The notes beneath the pieces are model-generated. The model was given only the letters and a program-made list of their open reading frames with translations. It did not search any database and was not told the origin of the DNA. A stretch of DNA of 64,000 nucleotides from Sordariomycetes sp. S80-01Y (Eukaryota > Ascomycota > Sordariomycetes). Location: assembly GCA_037042185.1 (NCBI GenBank), contig JAXQJY010000026.1, positions 434,001-498,000 of the forward strand, written 5' to 3'. Below are positions 1 to 10,705 of the stretch, in pieces (the stretch's first letter is position 1; every line of letters starts with the position of its first letter). The position numbers and the translations under genes were made by a program.

Positions 1-373
1 TATCACCAATCTTCGCTGCCGCTTCCACATTCTCACCGAGGTCCTCCTTCGCCTCAATTGCAGCTCGTTCCGCCGCAGAATCGCCCTCGATCCATTCCGA
101 AGCACCTTCTTCACGGTAGCGGTAGGTGATGTCTCCCCAGTGATACTGGCCATTGCGGGCACGAACATCGAGGAGATCACGAGGGAGGAAGTCAAAGTCT
201 GAAGAGGACGACTGAAGGGAGGACAAGACTTGAGCATCGCGGACTAGCTCGACGTTGAAGTTGCCGAGAGTGAAGTTGATAAAGCCATTTCCGAGCCCCA
301 GGTTGTCCTCCTGCGCCAAACCAATGGAGGCAAATGCTGCCACGAGAGCAGCGGCTTTTCGGAGAGAAGCCAT
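1..373 (-). CDS. Secreted DUF5695-like protein, N-terminal part only
   Basis: This is the first ~124 residues of a gene that continues beyond the left edge of the window. The ATG at 373 is followed by a clear signal peptide (MASLRKAAALVAAFASIGLA, likely cut before QEDN). The mature start has a motif set LGLGNGF...VELVRDAQVLSSL...FDFLPRDLL...NGQYHWGDITYRYR, which I associate from memory with the DUF5695 family of large secreted proteins in fungi and bacteria. The biochemical role of that family is not established. No intron is needed in the visible part. It is transcribed divergently from the GH43 gene at 950, which suggests a shared promoter and a carbohydrate-related setting. The family call is moderate; the coding call is strong. 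Confidence 0.65.
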   Translation of the reverse strand, partial: MASLRKAAALVAAFASIGLAQEDNLGLGNGFINFTLGNFNVELVRDAQVLSSLQSSSSDFDFLPRDLLDVRARNGQYHWGDITYRYREEGASEWIEGDSAAERAAIEAKEDLGENVEAAAKIGD

Positions 374-949
374 TGTATTCAGCTGGCTAGAAGGCCTAGG
401 CTGTTCTGAAACTTGTTGAAACTGATCCGCGACGTGGAGCTTATATTGTGACGAGGCGTCGGGCATCGCACCATCGATGGTCCGAAGTGAGCCGTATCAA
501 TTGCACGAGTTTACGTACCCCAAGATCGTGTCCGACCTATGACATCTCCGCGCCTGTAAATGCCGAAGCGACTACTAGCGATTGGTGCGCTTGTTTGGGA
601 AGATGGTTACATTGCCTGTTTAGTCCACCTCGGCGTAGCTACCCCAGAAATCATGCGAAGCCACCTTCCAGATCGGCAGCTGGAGTGCGGAGATCGCTTC
701 GGGGTTGGAGGCGGAGAACGCGTTCATTCGGGGGAAATTCCGAGGCCAAAGGTCCCTTGAGAGCGAGTTTATAGAGTCGATTTGACTGATTTCTCTCGGT
801 TGAAGGATGCAAAGAATACAAGCGTGTAGCAAATAAACGACACTGAACGGAACTCACGAGGGTTCATATAGGCCACCTCGTAAGTCACCAACATCAACCC
901 AACACATGTGCAATTCCGATTCAGCTCCCAAGAGCTTCCATACCTGATA
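374..949. other. Divergent intergenic region, DUF5695-like / GH43
   Basis: This 576-bp spacer separates two divergent genes for secreted proteins. Reading frames within it lack any recognisable domain or codon pattern. I take it to hold both promoters and 5' UTRs. Confidence 0.5.
440..445 (-). promoter_or_regulatory. Possible TATA box of the DUF5695-like gene
   Basis: Reading on the minus strand, TATAAG lies about 70 bp upstream of the ATG at 373, a usual spacing in filamentous fungi. No functional evidence exists beyond sequence and spacing. Confidence 0.35.
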
Positions 950-2476
950 ATGAGGACTTCAATTTTCAGCTTCGTGTTCGCCTTTCTGGTAACTGCCAAC
1001 CCAATCCTCTCCCGGCAAGCCGAAACCTTTGAGTCTGATGGCAACCCTATCCTGAGCGATGGCTCCATCTACTCCGCCGACCCAGCGCCTTTCACAGTAG
1101 GCGATACCGTCTATATCCTTACTGGGCGCGATGAAGCCGATACCGGTGTCAACAGCTTCATCATGAACGAGTGGCAGATATTTGAAGCTACGAAGCCTGA
1201 TCCAGCTGGAGGCACCTGGACTTTGCATCGTGATGTCGCCCAGCCCCAATCTGTCTTTGCGTGGGCCCAAACTGGAGGAGCTTATGCTAGTCAAATCGTG
1301 GAGGGGCCAGATGGTCGTTACTATTTGTTTGCTTCGGCACAGGAAGCGGGCAGCAGTGCACAGGATGCCTTCTCCATCGGAGTTGGTGTGTCGGACAGCC
1401 CAACGGGCCCTTTCGAAGATGCTCATCCCGAGGGACCCATCATCTCACAGAATGTGCCTGAGCCGAACAACATCCACAACATTGACCCCTCGGTGCTGGT
1501 TGATGATGACGGCCGCGTGTTTGTCTACTGGGGTTCGTTCAACCAGCTCAGGGGCGTCGAGCTCGACAGCGACATGACGACCATCATCGGCGAGATCGTG
1601 AGCGTCGAAGGGCTCACCGGCTTCTTCGAGGCACCATGGTTCATGAAGCGGGAGGAAACCTACTACATGCTCTTTGCCGCCAACAATGCCGGTCCCGACT
1701 CTCCTTGCACACCGACAAGCTACCATGCTTGCATTGCGTACGGCACCGCTTCCGAGCCCCTAGGTCCATGGACGTTCCAATCCGTCATTCTCGACATCGT
1801 CTCTTCGACAACATCTCACCCAGGAGTCTACAGCATTGGGAATGAATACTTCCTTGTCTACCACACCGCTGATGCCGAGGAGGGTGGTCACTTCCGTCGT
1901 AGCATCGCATTCGACAAGATGGAATTCGATGGTGCGAAGATCCTACCCATTGAGCAGACATTCCGCGAGGAACTCACCCAGCCGCGACCCCCAAGTCGCA
2001 ATGTCGCGCCGTCGGCGGGCGCGGCCAGCAAAAACGGCACGCCAATTCAGTACTGGATTGCTGCGCTGAATGACGAACGTATCATCGAGGTCCCCCTGCC
2101 GCCAGACTACTGGTCTTCGTACAGTGGAGAGCAATCACCCGCCGAGAGCGTCCTGACATACACATGGGAGCAGGCGGTTGAGCTTAACGGCGTTGCGGTC
2201 TCGTTCTTTGCAGATAACCCAGCAGGGTCCGATGTCGGCGTTGCACCGCCGGCGGAATGGCATGTTGAGTATCTGAGTGAAGCCTCATGGGTCGAGGTTG
2301 CTCTCACAGGTGGCGGCAGTTACCCTACTGAGCCGATGCTGGAGCCGCCGGAGGTCAGCTTCGATACTGTGGCTACAGCGGGTCTCAGGATTGTTCTTGC
2401 GGCGAGCGGAGGGCCGAACCAGTACGCTGGGGTTGGAATTCACGAGTGGATGGCATACAGTCCCGAGCCAGTTTGA
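950..2476 (+). CDS. Secreted glycoside hydrolase family 43 enzyme
   Basis: A 508-residue single-exon protein, probably acting outside the cell on arabinose- or xylose-containing plant polysaccharide. The upstream in-frame codons from 908 lack a signal, so I chose the ATG at 950, which begins a signal peptide (MRTSIFSFVFAFLVTANPI). The five-bladed GH43 propeller covers roughly residues 33-350. The expected catalytic trio is visible: Asp44 in YSADPAPF (base), Asp179 in HNIDPSVLVDDDG (pKa modulator) and Glu227 in GFFEAPWF (acid). Residues ~355-508 form a second beta-rich module ending in AGVGIHEW that resembles the accessory domain seen after some GH43 catalytic domains. The exact activity (arabinofuranosidase, xylosidase or arabinanase) cannot be told from sequence alone. 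It is convergent with the AA9 gene, 158 bp apart. Confidence 0.88.
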   Translation: MRTSIFSFVFAFLVTANPILSRQAETFESDGNPILSDGSIYSADPAPFTVGDTVYILTGRDEADTGVNSFIMNEWQIFEATKPDPAGGTWTLHRDVAQPQSVFAWAQTGGAYASQIVEGPDGRYYLFASAQEAGSSAQDAFSIGVGVSDSPTGPFEDAHPEGPIISQNVPEPNNIHNIDPSVLVDDDGRVFVYWGSFNQLRGVELDSDMTTIIGEIVSVEGLTGFFEAPWFMKREETYYMLFAANNAGPDSPCTPTSYHACIAYGTASEPLGPWTFQSVILDIVSSTTSHPGVYSIGNEYFLVYHTADAEEGGHFRRSIAFDKMEFDGAKILPIEQTFREELTQPRPPSRNVAPSAGAASKNGTPIQYWIAALNDERIIEVPLPPDYWSSYSGEQSPAESVLTYTWEQAVELNGVAVSFFADNPAGSDVGVAPPAEWHVEYLSEASWVEVALTGGGSYPTEPMLEPPEVSFDTVATAGLRIVLAASGGPNQYAGVGIHEWMAYSPEPV

Positions 2477-2634
2477 AGACTCGGCAGAGAGAGTCTCGAG
2501 ATTTTGTAGCAACCTTATTTACTGATCTTTGCTACCCACTATGGCTTCATTCCCGTGTCCGTTAAGTCCATCACCAAATAGGCTCGCCTCTTTTGAGGAG
2601 CGGGACACTCCTCCCCAATAATCAGATTGCTGGC

Positions 2635-3351
2635 TTAGGTGCGCAGAGCTGGTCCAGGAATCGGGTAAGAAGTCGGGTTGCTGTAAATGTTGAACAAGAT
2701 GCCAGGGTCGTTGGCGCGGTATAGGCTCGTTCCAGGCGTGCCGCTAGGCCTAGCAGAACCACCTCCTGAAACCTGGAAGTTGATACACTGAGGGTACAGC
2801 TGCGCGCCGTTGGGGCTGCCACCGCCGTGCAAGGCGATGATCTCGTGCCTCAGAACGTAATTTCCGGGAGCAATATCGCTCGGGAACTTGACCTGCCACT
2901 TGTTCCCGTTCTTGATCAGCTCATCCGCCGCCCAGACGCCGTTGGTCAGGCCCTTCTGCTGGATCTTGAACCAGCTAAGGCTCTGCTTGTTGGCGCTCGA
3001 GCAGGAGCCGCTGCCGCATGAGGCGAGGTAGTCGATCACGGGGCCTTTGTGGGACTCGGGCCAGGTGTTCCACTGCAGGGTGACGGTCTGGCCGGCTTGC
3101 ACCGGGATAGACGACTTGCCGGGCGTGGCTTGCTTGTGACAGATCACGTCAGGCGACGAAGCGGAGTTGGGCTCGACGAACCCAAGGTCCTGTTGAGCGG
3201 TCGTCCAGCCAGGCAGAGCAGGAGGGCTGGGCATGTACCAGTGCGTCGACGGGTTGTAGTTGGTGTGAACGGTCGAGCCGACGGTGATGGTCTCAACAAA
3301 GCCATGGGCTGCGACCAGGGCGGAGCCCGCCAGCATAAGAAGCGACTTCAT
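2635..3351 (-). CDS. AA9 lytic polysaccharide monooxygenase
   Basis: A 238-residue secreted copper monooxygenase that oxidatively cleaves cellulose or related beta-glucans. The signal peptide MKSLLMLAGSALVAA ends exactly before His16, which becomes the N-terminal histidine of the copper histidine brace. His101 (in WPESHKGP) is the second copper ligand and Tyr186 (in AQLYPQC) the axial tyrosine. His169 in VLRHEIIALH is the conserved second-sphere histidine. Cys71 and Cys189 fit the usual disulfide. The C-terminus SYPIPGPAL is typical, and there is no CBM1. It is a single exon of normal length for a single-domain AA9, and convergent with the GH43 gene. Confidence 0.95.
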   Translation of the reverse strand: MKSLLMLAGSALVAAHGFVETITVGSTVHTNYNPSTHWYMPSPPALPGWTTAQQDLGFVEPNSASSPDVICHKQATPGKSSIPVQAGQTVTLQWNTWPESHKGPVIDYLASCGSGSCSSANKQSLSWFKIQQKGLTNGVWAADELIKNGNKWQVKFPSDIAPGNYVLRHEIIALHGGGSPNGAQLYPQCINFQVSGGGSARPSGTPGTSLYRANDPGILFNIYSNPTSYPIPGPALRT

Positions 3352-4252
3352 TTTGAACCCTCGGACTAAGGACGTCTAGAAAGAATTGAGATTTGATGAG
3401 TGTGCTGTCTGAAGTCTGCAGAAAACGGGAGACAGCCTTGTTTCTTATAGCCTCGATAGCCTCGACCGAGGAACATAGCTCACAGGAGCTTAAGTCAAAG
3501 TGATAAACAGACATAAGCAATAGATCGCTTTGAGAATGTTCTCGACAGGCTCATGCGGGTTCCGTTATGTGTTGAGAAATCAATAGTGTGTAGAAATAAA
3601 GTACAACAGCACTAGAAGAGGCAGCGGTCCATTATCTTCCGACTTGACGTTGCCCACGATCCTGGGCGCAAAGACTGTCTCTGAGTCCGAGATGTTGAGG
3701 TATTGAGGTCTAGACTTCCCTGGATTATCTTCGAGGCCCCGTGGCTATTTTGCCGGTACGGAAGAAAGGTTACCAAGCAATCGGCACATCACACTCGCAG
3801 ATGGCCTGCACCGTCAGCCTGGGTAGGAGCATAACGGTCTAAAATGATTGGACGTCTCGAAATTTAGATATATGAATATTGAGTTCCATCACAGAGTTGT
3901 GGGATGTCGTCTGATCTGTCGCTCGAAAGCGGCAAGCCACTATCGCGGAGCCGTCGTCCCGAGAACTGATTTGGCGATGGCGATGAAAGATTGGGCAGAC
4001 TCGTTCTGATTACCAGGGTGAGGGGTAGAGTCTCGAACAGCGAGATACCTTACCCCAGATCTGTTGCTGCTGCAAAGGCTTTCGCCTAGATTTGTTCCAT
4101 TGTAGACACTCGCTACCACGCCTCGTTGATGTTGATGGATATAACCGTAGATCGCACGGCTGCTTGAAGAGAGCAAGACGAAAAACCGGGCCCTGTATCC
4201 GCTGGAAAGAGTAAACCAAAGCTTGCTTCATATATGCCTGTTTCTGGCTTAT
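3352..4252. other. Intergenic region upstream of AA9
   Basis: About 900 bp with only short frames of no recognisable family. It should contain the AA9 promoter and the 3' end of the convergent-side AlaX transcript. I see no repeat or RNA gene. Confidence 0.5.
3444..3449 (-). promoter_or_regulatory. Possible TATA box of the AA9 gene
   Basis: TATAAG on the minus strand, about 95 bp upstream of the AA9 start codon. The call rests on motif and spacing only. Confidence 0.3.
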
Positions 4253-5044
4253 CTACTTCAAGAAGTACGAGATTTTGGAGTTTCCCTTGGATCTGCTGAT
4301 CTTCCTGATTCCAATGGCACCAACCTCTCCCGTCGTTCTCATATGCGTGCCGCCACACGGATAGGCGCCCGCCCCTTCGATATCAACGGCTCTCGCAAGC
4401 TCCCCTTCCGGAAGCGTCAGCCCCTCAGGAACATACCAACACCTCTCCTTCAACTCCTCCAAGGTCCAGAAACAGACGACAATGGGCAGGTCCTTCTGCA
4501 CGAGCTCATTGGCTGCAGCTTCGATAGCGTCCTTGTGCTTGCTGTCGATGGTTCCCTTGAAGTCGACAAAGGAGCTTTCTGGATAGTGCTGGGCCTTGAG
4601 CTCGCTGACTTCACCGATGGTGGCGCCCAGGGAACGGACCGCTAAGCCGACGACGTGACCACCGTCGTGGATGCGGGAGTGAAGCTTGCGCGTGTTTGCA
4701 TCAACCTGCTGTTCCACAACGTCGTCTTTGGAAAATCCGCCTTCCGAGAAGGTACCCAAGTGAAGGATTGCGTTAGACGGGGCCTTGCGGACTCCTCTAA
4801 CATCGAAAACTGCCTCTGCCGTCTTCATCGTGCCTACATCTGCGGGCTGCCCACCTCCTTGAGCGTAGAAGACAGTCTTATCCGTAGCAACTATATATGC
4901 ATCTTCCGGCGCACCCTTGAAAAGAGGCTTTAGCTCCTCGTCCAGCTCGTCAAGGGGAAAGCTGGCAACCACATTCGCGGTCGCTGTGAGCTGAGTATCA
5001 TGCTTGTGATAAATGGGCTCGGTAGCCCCTATCTTGGATGGCAT
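4253..5044 (-). CDS. AlaX-type alanyl-tRNA editing protein
   Basis: A 263-residue stand-alone editing domain related to alanyl-tRNA synthetase (AARSD1/AlaX group). It hydrolyses mischarged aminoacyl-tRNA such as Ser-tRNA(Ala) or Gly-tRNA(Ala). The motif FYAQGGGQPADVG (residues 59-71) is the family hallmark of the beta-barrel part. Zinc ligands are His122 and His126 (HSRIH) plus Cys230 and His234 in the conserved CGGTH. The length fits AlaX-II type proteins, and it lacks the synthetase catalytic core. It is a single exon with the start at MPSKIG. It is probably cytosolic, as no targeting sequence is visible. Its neighbours are unrelated in function, so I read it as a housekeeping gene. Confidence 0.9.
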   Translation of the reverse strand: MPSKIGATEPIYHKHDTQLTATANVVASFPLDELDEELKPLFKGAPEDAYIVATDKTVFYAQGGGQPADVGTMKTAEAVFDVRGVRKAPSNAILHLGTFSEGGFSKDDVVEQQVDANTRKLHSRIHDGGHVVGLAVRSLGATIGEVSELKAQHYPESSFVDFKGTIDSKHKDAIEAAANELVQKDLPIVVCFWTLEELKERCWYVPEGLTLPEGELARAVDIEGAGAYPCGGTHMRTTGEVGAIGIRKISRSKGNSKISYFLK

Positions 5045-5490
5045 CAGTCAAAGCTCGAGACTTACGATTGACTCACTCACCGCAGACATAGTCAAGATTG
5101 TCTATGGGGTTGTAATTGAACGTGGAGGGATTTGATGGTCATATTGGCGCTTCTCCGCAATGTCCACATCCCCCGCGATTCCAATGGACAAAAAAGAAGA
5201 GCGAGTTGTCGATCCGGGCATAACGTGCGCATGGCAGCCAGCGAGCATACACAGCTGTATCGAGATAGGCATTGACAGTTGCATGAGAGCGATTGAAATG
5301 ATGATTTTACAAGAAATGGCACCAACTCTTCTATTCTCCGTAAACAAAGTGGTCACCGATTGAGATGATACAGCGTTCAACAGTCTACGTGCGCAAGGGA
5401 GAGTTCGTGACGACTGGTACATAAGGGCAGAGCTCGACGCCCTGAGAGATCCTTCTATTCATGAAATTCCAACATGAAGGGCCAAAACGC
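5045..5490. other. Intergenic region
   Basis: 446 bp between the AlaX start and the permease stop, both on the minus strand. No coding or repeat signal was seen; it likely holds the AlaX promoter. Confidence 0.5.
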
Positions 5491-7052
5491 TTAGTAAGTG
5501 TACTTGTAGCGTGGGTTGTCCTCTCCCAGCTCCTCAATCTCCTCCTCCGTCATGCCAGTAGTCTTGTGATCCTCCTTGCCTTCGACCTTGGCCTGGTTGC
5601 GTCTGCGGAAGTAGAACCACATGAAGAGGTAGATGAAAGCAGACATGGCAATCAGGGCCATGGACACGGCGTGGCCGCGGATGAAGCGAGGGGCGTCGTT
5701 GGTTGAGTAAAGCTGTGAGCGGTGAGTACATTGCCAAGTTTTGACAGACTGACATAGAGACTTACGAAAGGAGCAGGGATACCGGCAGAGTTTCCGATGG
5801 TGAGCTGAAGGCCAGAAGCCGTCGCTCGCTTGCCGTACCGAGGGTTGTTACTCGGCAGCCACGCAAGAGGGATGCCCACGACAACGTACAGGCCCATTGC
5901 CGCCAGGAAGCAGCCGAAGTACTTGACGTTGCCAGATACTGGGCTGACAAGGATGGCGTACCCGACAGCACAGACGAAGCCGAATATGACGGGAAAGACC
6001 GCACGTTTCTGAGTACGATCAGACAGCCAGGCAACAACGAGATAGCTAATGGCACCCAAAGCGTAGCAAGGGATTGTCAAAGCTTGGACCTGCTCGATGG
6101 ACCAGTCGCCGAGGCCTCGGATGATGGTAGGCAGGAAAGTCGAGTAGCCGTACAGAATGACATCGGCTCCGAATTGGCCCACGCACATGAGCCAGACCTT
6201 CCAGTCCGTTAGGCCGGCAACCACATCCTTCTTGTGCATTTGATCCGAAGACTTGGTGTAGCCGATCTGGCGACGCATGCGCAGGTCCATAAGTTCTTTC
6301 TCCTCGGCAGTCAGGTAACGAGCCTGGTCGGGAGTGTCTGCCAGCCACCACCAGATGGAGATGCCCAAGAGGACGGTAGGCAGGCCCTCGATGATGATGA
6401 TCCAGCGCCACCCGCGAAGCCCGGCAACACCGTCCATTAAGCCGATGGCGTACGCTAGCAAGCCGCCCACCGAACCAGCAATGGCCGCAGACACGAAGAG
6501 GTACCCAATCCGGAGCGCAAGCTCGCGTTTTGTGTAGAACATGGTGAGGTAGATGGTCAAGCCCGGGAACAGACCACCCTCGAGGGCTCCAAGGATGACA
6601 CGGCAGGCGATCAACCCGCCAAAGTTCTGGGTGATGCCGGTCAACGTGGCCACGACACCCCATCCCGTCGTGATGAAGGCGATCCAGCGTGAAGGTGTGA
6701 ACTTCTTGATGACGAGGTTGGACGGCAATTCGGACAGAATGTAGGTGACGAACAGAACCGAGACAGCGATCTGATACTGATCACCGGACAGGCCTAAGTC
6801 CTCCTCCATGCCGTAGAGTCGAGCGTTGCCGATGTTGACTCGATCCAAAAACGAGAACAGATAAAGCAACATAACTGGGGGGACAATCCACATGTCGAGC
6901 TTGCGGACGAGCTTCTTCTCGCGCTCTTCATCAATAAAGATGTCGTCGCGCAGATCGGCAGGTGTACGCTGCTCGATATCTTTGGTGGGAGCCATGGCGC
7001 TGTCGTTGTCGCCAGCCACCTTGTGAGGCTGGTCGCTGTCGGTGATGCCCAT
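5491..7052 (-). CDS. MFS permease, anion:cation symporter (allantoate permease-like)
   Basis: Two exons, 7052-5766 and 5712-5491, encode about 502 residues. The intron (5765-5713) has GTAAG and CTCACAG ends and is removed in phase 0. Splicing joins GIPAPF to LYSTNDAPRF, which gives the PxLYxxxDAPRFxxGH signature of the Dal5/Tna1 anion:cation symporter family near the last membrane spans. An acidic cytoplasmic N-terminus of ~60 residues precedes about 12 hydrophobic spans. The sequence FLDRVNIGNARLYG after span 1 is typical of the family. Known substrates in the family include allantoate, nicotinate and other organic anions; the actual substrate here is not known. It lies near a Zn2Cys6 regulator and a 5-oxoprolinase, so uptake of 5-oxoproline or a related amide is a reasonable inference. 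Confidence 0.9.
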
Positions 7053-8443
7053 TTTGGGAGGCCAACAAGATGGGTTAGGCCGGGGAAGTTAACTAATGAT
7101 AGTGATGGTGGAAGGGAGAGCTGCACAGACGGGGTAGAGGATTTTAAGCAGATTGCTGCTTCATGACATAAGTCGTCCGCTATCTACCCCAAGGTGGAGC
7201 TGATCAGTGCGTCTAATCAGTCGCCGGTCTGGGGCCTGGGCAGATGCAGGGACTGGTGATACCGAATCCCGCTTGCTCGGGGAGATAGAATGTTACCAGA
7301 GCATGTGTGGTTTAGAAGCTCGGGGCGCGTGACCGTCGCATGGCCGGAGTGGATATGCCCACCACCCTGAGCGGTTCTGGGAGTTGGTTCCCTCTGATGA
7401 TTTGGCCATCATGGTGAGGTGGGCAGCGTTTTCGGTGGAGGACATGAATCGGCATCACAGACTGGGGTACGGATGTGGCGATTTTGCCGTGACAAGGCCC
7501 GGGGGAAAGACTGCTTGCTATAGTTTTCCAAGCTTGGAAAGGATATCATTGCGATATTGTGTTTCGTAATCTGAAGCCATCAGCTACCAAGCCCAGCAGA
7601 CTGAACAACGACATGGTCGCATTCGCACCAGTATTGAGTGAGCGTTCGGCATCTTTATTTTTGCCGACTCCCCCACACACCCGTCCTCTGTTAAACGGCA
7701 GTTGGGCGGCTTGGAGGCACTCTACCGGATCTTGGCGCGCGTTGGAGTAGCCTACGGCAATGGCTGTCGGCTTGGTCTCTGTTACAACAGGCGAAAGCTG
7801 CCTCGATAGGTAGGGATCTTCATTGGGTGGTTTGCGGCATCTGGCACAATGCTTATCTCGCCTTTTTACCGCACTCGGCTTGAAGCCAAGAAGCCTCCTG
7901 TCCCAACCAAGCCAATCCCTGAATGAGCTGGGAGCTTGGAACTGAGTTCCGACATTCCCATCGATATTCGCTCCCAACCAAAGCCATGATGCTGATGATC
8001 CCGCAACTGGCTCTGCTACCGATAGGCTGGGACGAAGGTCAATTTCAAGGATGTGAGTTAATACTAGTAGGTGAATCAACATTCCATTGCTGGAAGGTGC
8101 ATGCCTCGACGAGACCCGATCCAGAACATGTTAATGGAGATACAGGAGGGACTGCGGCGACACCGCGACCAAACAACAGCTGCCGAGCTTTGAATCTTGC
8201 AGGCTATCTTGCAGAGTATCTCGCAGAGTATCTTGCAGAGTATCATGATAACCCCCAGTCACACACAGGCTAGCTCCCAGAACGAACGAAAAACATGCGA
8301 AGCTTGTTCTCCCCCAGAACGCCATCTTAGATTCCCGCCAGATCATGATTACGACGGAATATGCGCCATTCTGAGAACAAGTGTTGTATCGAGGACAATG
8401 CCTTACTCTGAGCATGCACAGGCCGGTGTCTCCGCTTCAGATC
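7053..8443. other. Intergenic region between permease and regulator
   Basis: About 1.4 kb. It must contain the permease promoter and the 3' UTR of the regulator. A minus-strand frame of 178 codons (8082-7546) has no recognisable domain and irregular composition, so I do not call it. The only structure I see is the 12-bp tandem repeat listed separately. Confidence 0.5.
8196..8243 (+). repeat. 12-bp tandem repeat, four copies
   Basis: Four adjoining 12-bp units with consensus CTTGCAGAGTAT. The first unit differs at two places and the third at one. It lies in the spacer downstream of the Zn2Cys6 regulator gene. Confidence 0.85.
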
Positions 8444-10705
8444 TCACATTTGAAAGAGAAATTGCTCTTCAATCTCCGAGGCGAACTCTTTCAGAGTGCC
8501 GTCCTCACTGAATAGGCCGTCCGCCCAGGGCATCCTGCTCTCGTCAAGGAAGCTTCCAATTAGAGGATTGCCCAAGATGTCGACGTTGGTATAGTCGATG
8601 CTTCCCTGGGACTCCAAGCTTGCCGCAGCAATGTCCATGTCCTGTGCATTTTCCGCGCTGTCGGTGGTTCGAGCTCGATCCGCGCCGCTCATGTCAGGAA
8701 GGATCGGCTGTTCAATGTGGCCCAACGCCCGTAGACTCGATATCCTGGATTGAATGTGCGAAAGTCGTTCGCAGAAATCCACGGCTGGGATATTGCCATC
8801 GTTCTTCATAGATCGCAGTATGCTGAGGAGGGTCTCGAGCGCGTCGGACGTTGCTGTTGTCGGCTTCATCACCGCGGACATGACCAGCACCAGAGCTGCC
8901 GAAAAGATGTGGTGCGCGTCCCAGTAGCCAAATGTAGCGATCGACCCATCCAGGAACAAACCTTCGACGATACGGCTGGAGGCCTGTGCAGCATTGACGC
9001 AACTCTCGGCGAGCGCCAAGGTAATGGATGAAAAGGTCTGCTTGCGCGGCCCTTGTTGTGCTTTCGAACCCAGCTGGAATTGAGTCTTGAATAGATACAG
9101 CAGGACAGGTCGTGTCGTCTGAATGATGCACTGGTTGTAAGCCAGGTGTAGGCTGGCAACAGGCCGTGGCGTGCCTCGATCCTTGATGCGCATATCGGGT
9201 GGGAGTTCGTCGTGCCATGCTCGTAGCTGCTTCAGGATGCCGTGCACTCGATGAATACAGAGACCACTTGTGCTCTTTGGAATTCCGTAAATGTCGGTCA
9301 CTAAGAGTGCCCAAATTAGCTCGCCATGTCCTCGAGATGGACTCCTGGTGTACCGCGGTGACCCCAGGAGCACAAAGGAATCCTTCACTCACATATGTTG
9401 CCAATGATCCTCGCCAGCTTAATATTCGTCAGTAGAGGTGTAGGATCCAGGAACTCCGCCACCTCTTCCTCGTTGAGTCCTTCGATGCTAGGCAATTCCA
9501 CGTCAATGTCCTCGTCGCGGATGCCGATAGGCTGCCCTAGCTTCGACGCTGAGAATCGCTCGAAGAAATACAACACCCACCATGTGCGCCTGCGAGCTTC
9601 GCGTTCCACCGGGTTCAGATTTGTCCGGCTTGCCGCCGATCGGTGCATCCCTAGACTCACGGCGAGCCGCATAGCTGTGCCAGAGTAGGAGTAGGCCGTG
9701 CGTACTCGGCCCAGGATGTTCGATGCCCAAGCGAGCAGAGTGAGAACCTCGACTTGCATCAACGTAGGCTCCTCAGCATTTTCCTGCAGCATGTGGACGG
9801 ATCGGACGTAGTAGTCGGTCCCAGGCACCCGGTTGTTGTCACCTACGCCGCGTCGATTGGTGTAAATTTCGCCCAAGCTCATCAAGGCGTAGAATTTGGA
9901 CAGCCACAATGCTGAAGGCGTCCATTCCCGTCGATAGACGGCGTCGAGCTCTCGCATGAAGGTTACCTCCAGGAACAGTGGATGATAGTTCCCAATGAAG
10001 CGTCTCGCGACGTTGAGCAGTAGTTTCGCGTGCATGCGTTCGGGAAAGTCGTAGCCCAGCGTCTCGGTCCGATGTTGGTTCATCTGTATCTGATGAGGTG
10101 CTGGGGGCACTCTGTAGTAATTCGAGAACCCTGCTGTGGAAGGTGTATAATTTTCCTGATCCAAGCACTGTAGTAGCCGATTGCTGAAGGCTGCGCAGGA
10201 AGCCTCGCCAATGAACCCAGGCTCCGAGGTGGGCTCGTTGACGTGCTCAGCCTGGCCATCGAACAGCGGGTTGAGCATGTTGCTCTCCTCTGTTGATAGA
10301 ACTGGCGCGTCATGGTCGTCCGCTGGGGTCTCATTCTGGCTCTGTGGCGTTGGGTTTTGTTGCGTGACAGCTCGTAGCCGTTTGCTGTCGGCTTCGAGCT
10401 TCCTCAGGTAGCTGATGTCGGTCAGTCACGGAATGTCAGCGGCAGCCAGCCTATCGAGCATATGACATGTGCATGCATAATTACAATCGACGGAAGAATG
10501 GAAGTCACATCAGAAGGTATTTGAAAAGAGACGGAACGCACCTCTCAGAAACTGTGACCTTGCGTTCTTTAGCCGGAAACTGGCACTCCTTGTTGCTCAC
10601 GACACATGAGCGGCAAGGGTTGTCCCCCGAGCATTTGATTTTCTGGGCATGACATCTATGACATGCCGCAAACAGTCTTCGTGGTCGTTTATGGCCGGTA
10701 CTCAT
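8444..10705 (-). CDS. Zn2Cys6 transcription factor with fungal-specific domain
   Basis: Three exons (10705-10542, 10411-9393, 9300-8444) give about 679 residues. The introns are 130 and 92 bp, with GTGCGT/CAG and GTGAGT/TAG ends. Residues 15-41 form a perfect zinc cluster, C-X2-C-X6-C-X5-C-X2-C-X6-C (Cys15, 18, 25, 31, 34, 41). A short linker and a basic/leucine segment (YLRKLEADSKRL) follow, the usual dimerisation coil. The middle region (around residues 130-450) is the fungal-specific transcription factor domain, with the typical SLGMHRS and EARRRTWWVLYFFER motifs. It is nuclear by family. Its position between a permease and a divergent 5-oxoprolinase makes it the natural candidate for a local regulator, which is an inference. 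Confidence 0.9.

Noticed and set aside
7546-8082. 178-codon frame on the minus strand
   Set aside because: No domain, no signal peptide and no splice-consistent extension; composition does not look coding.
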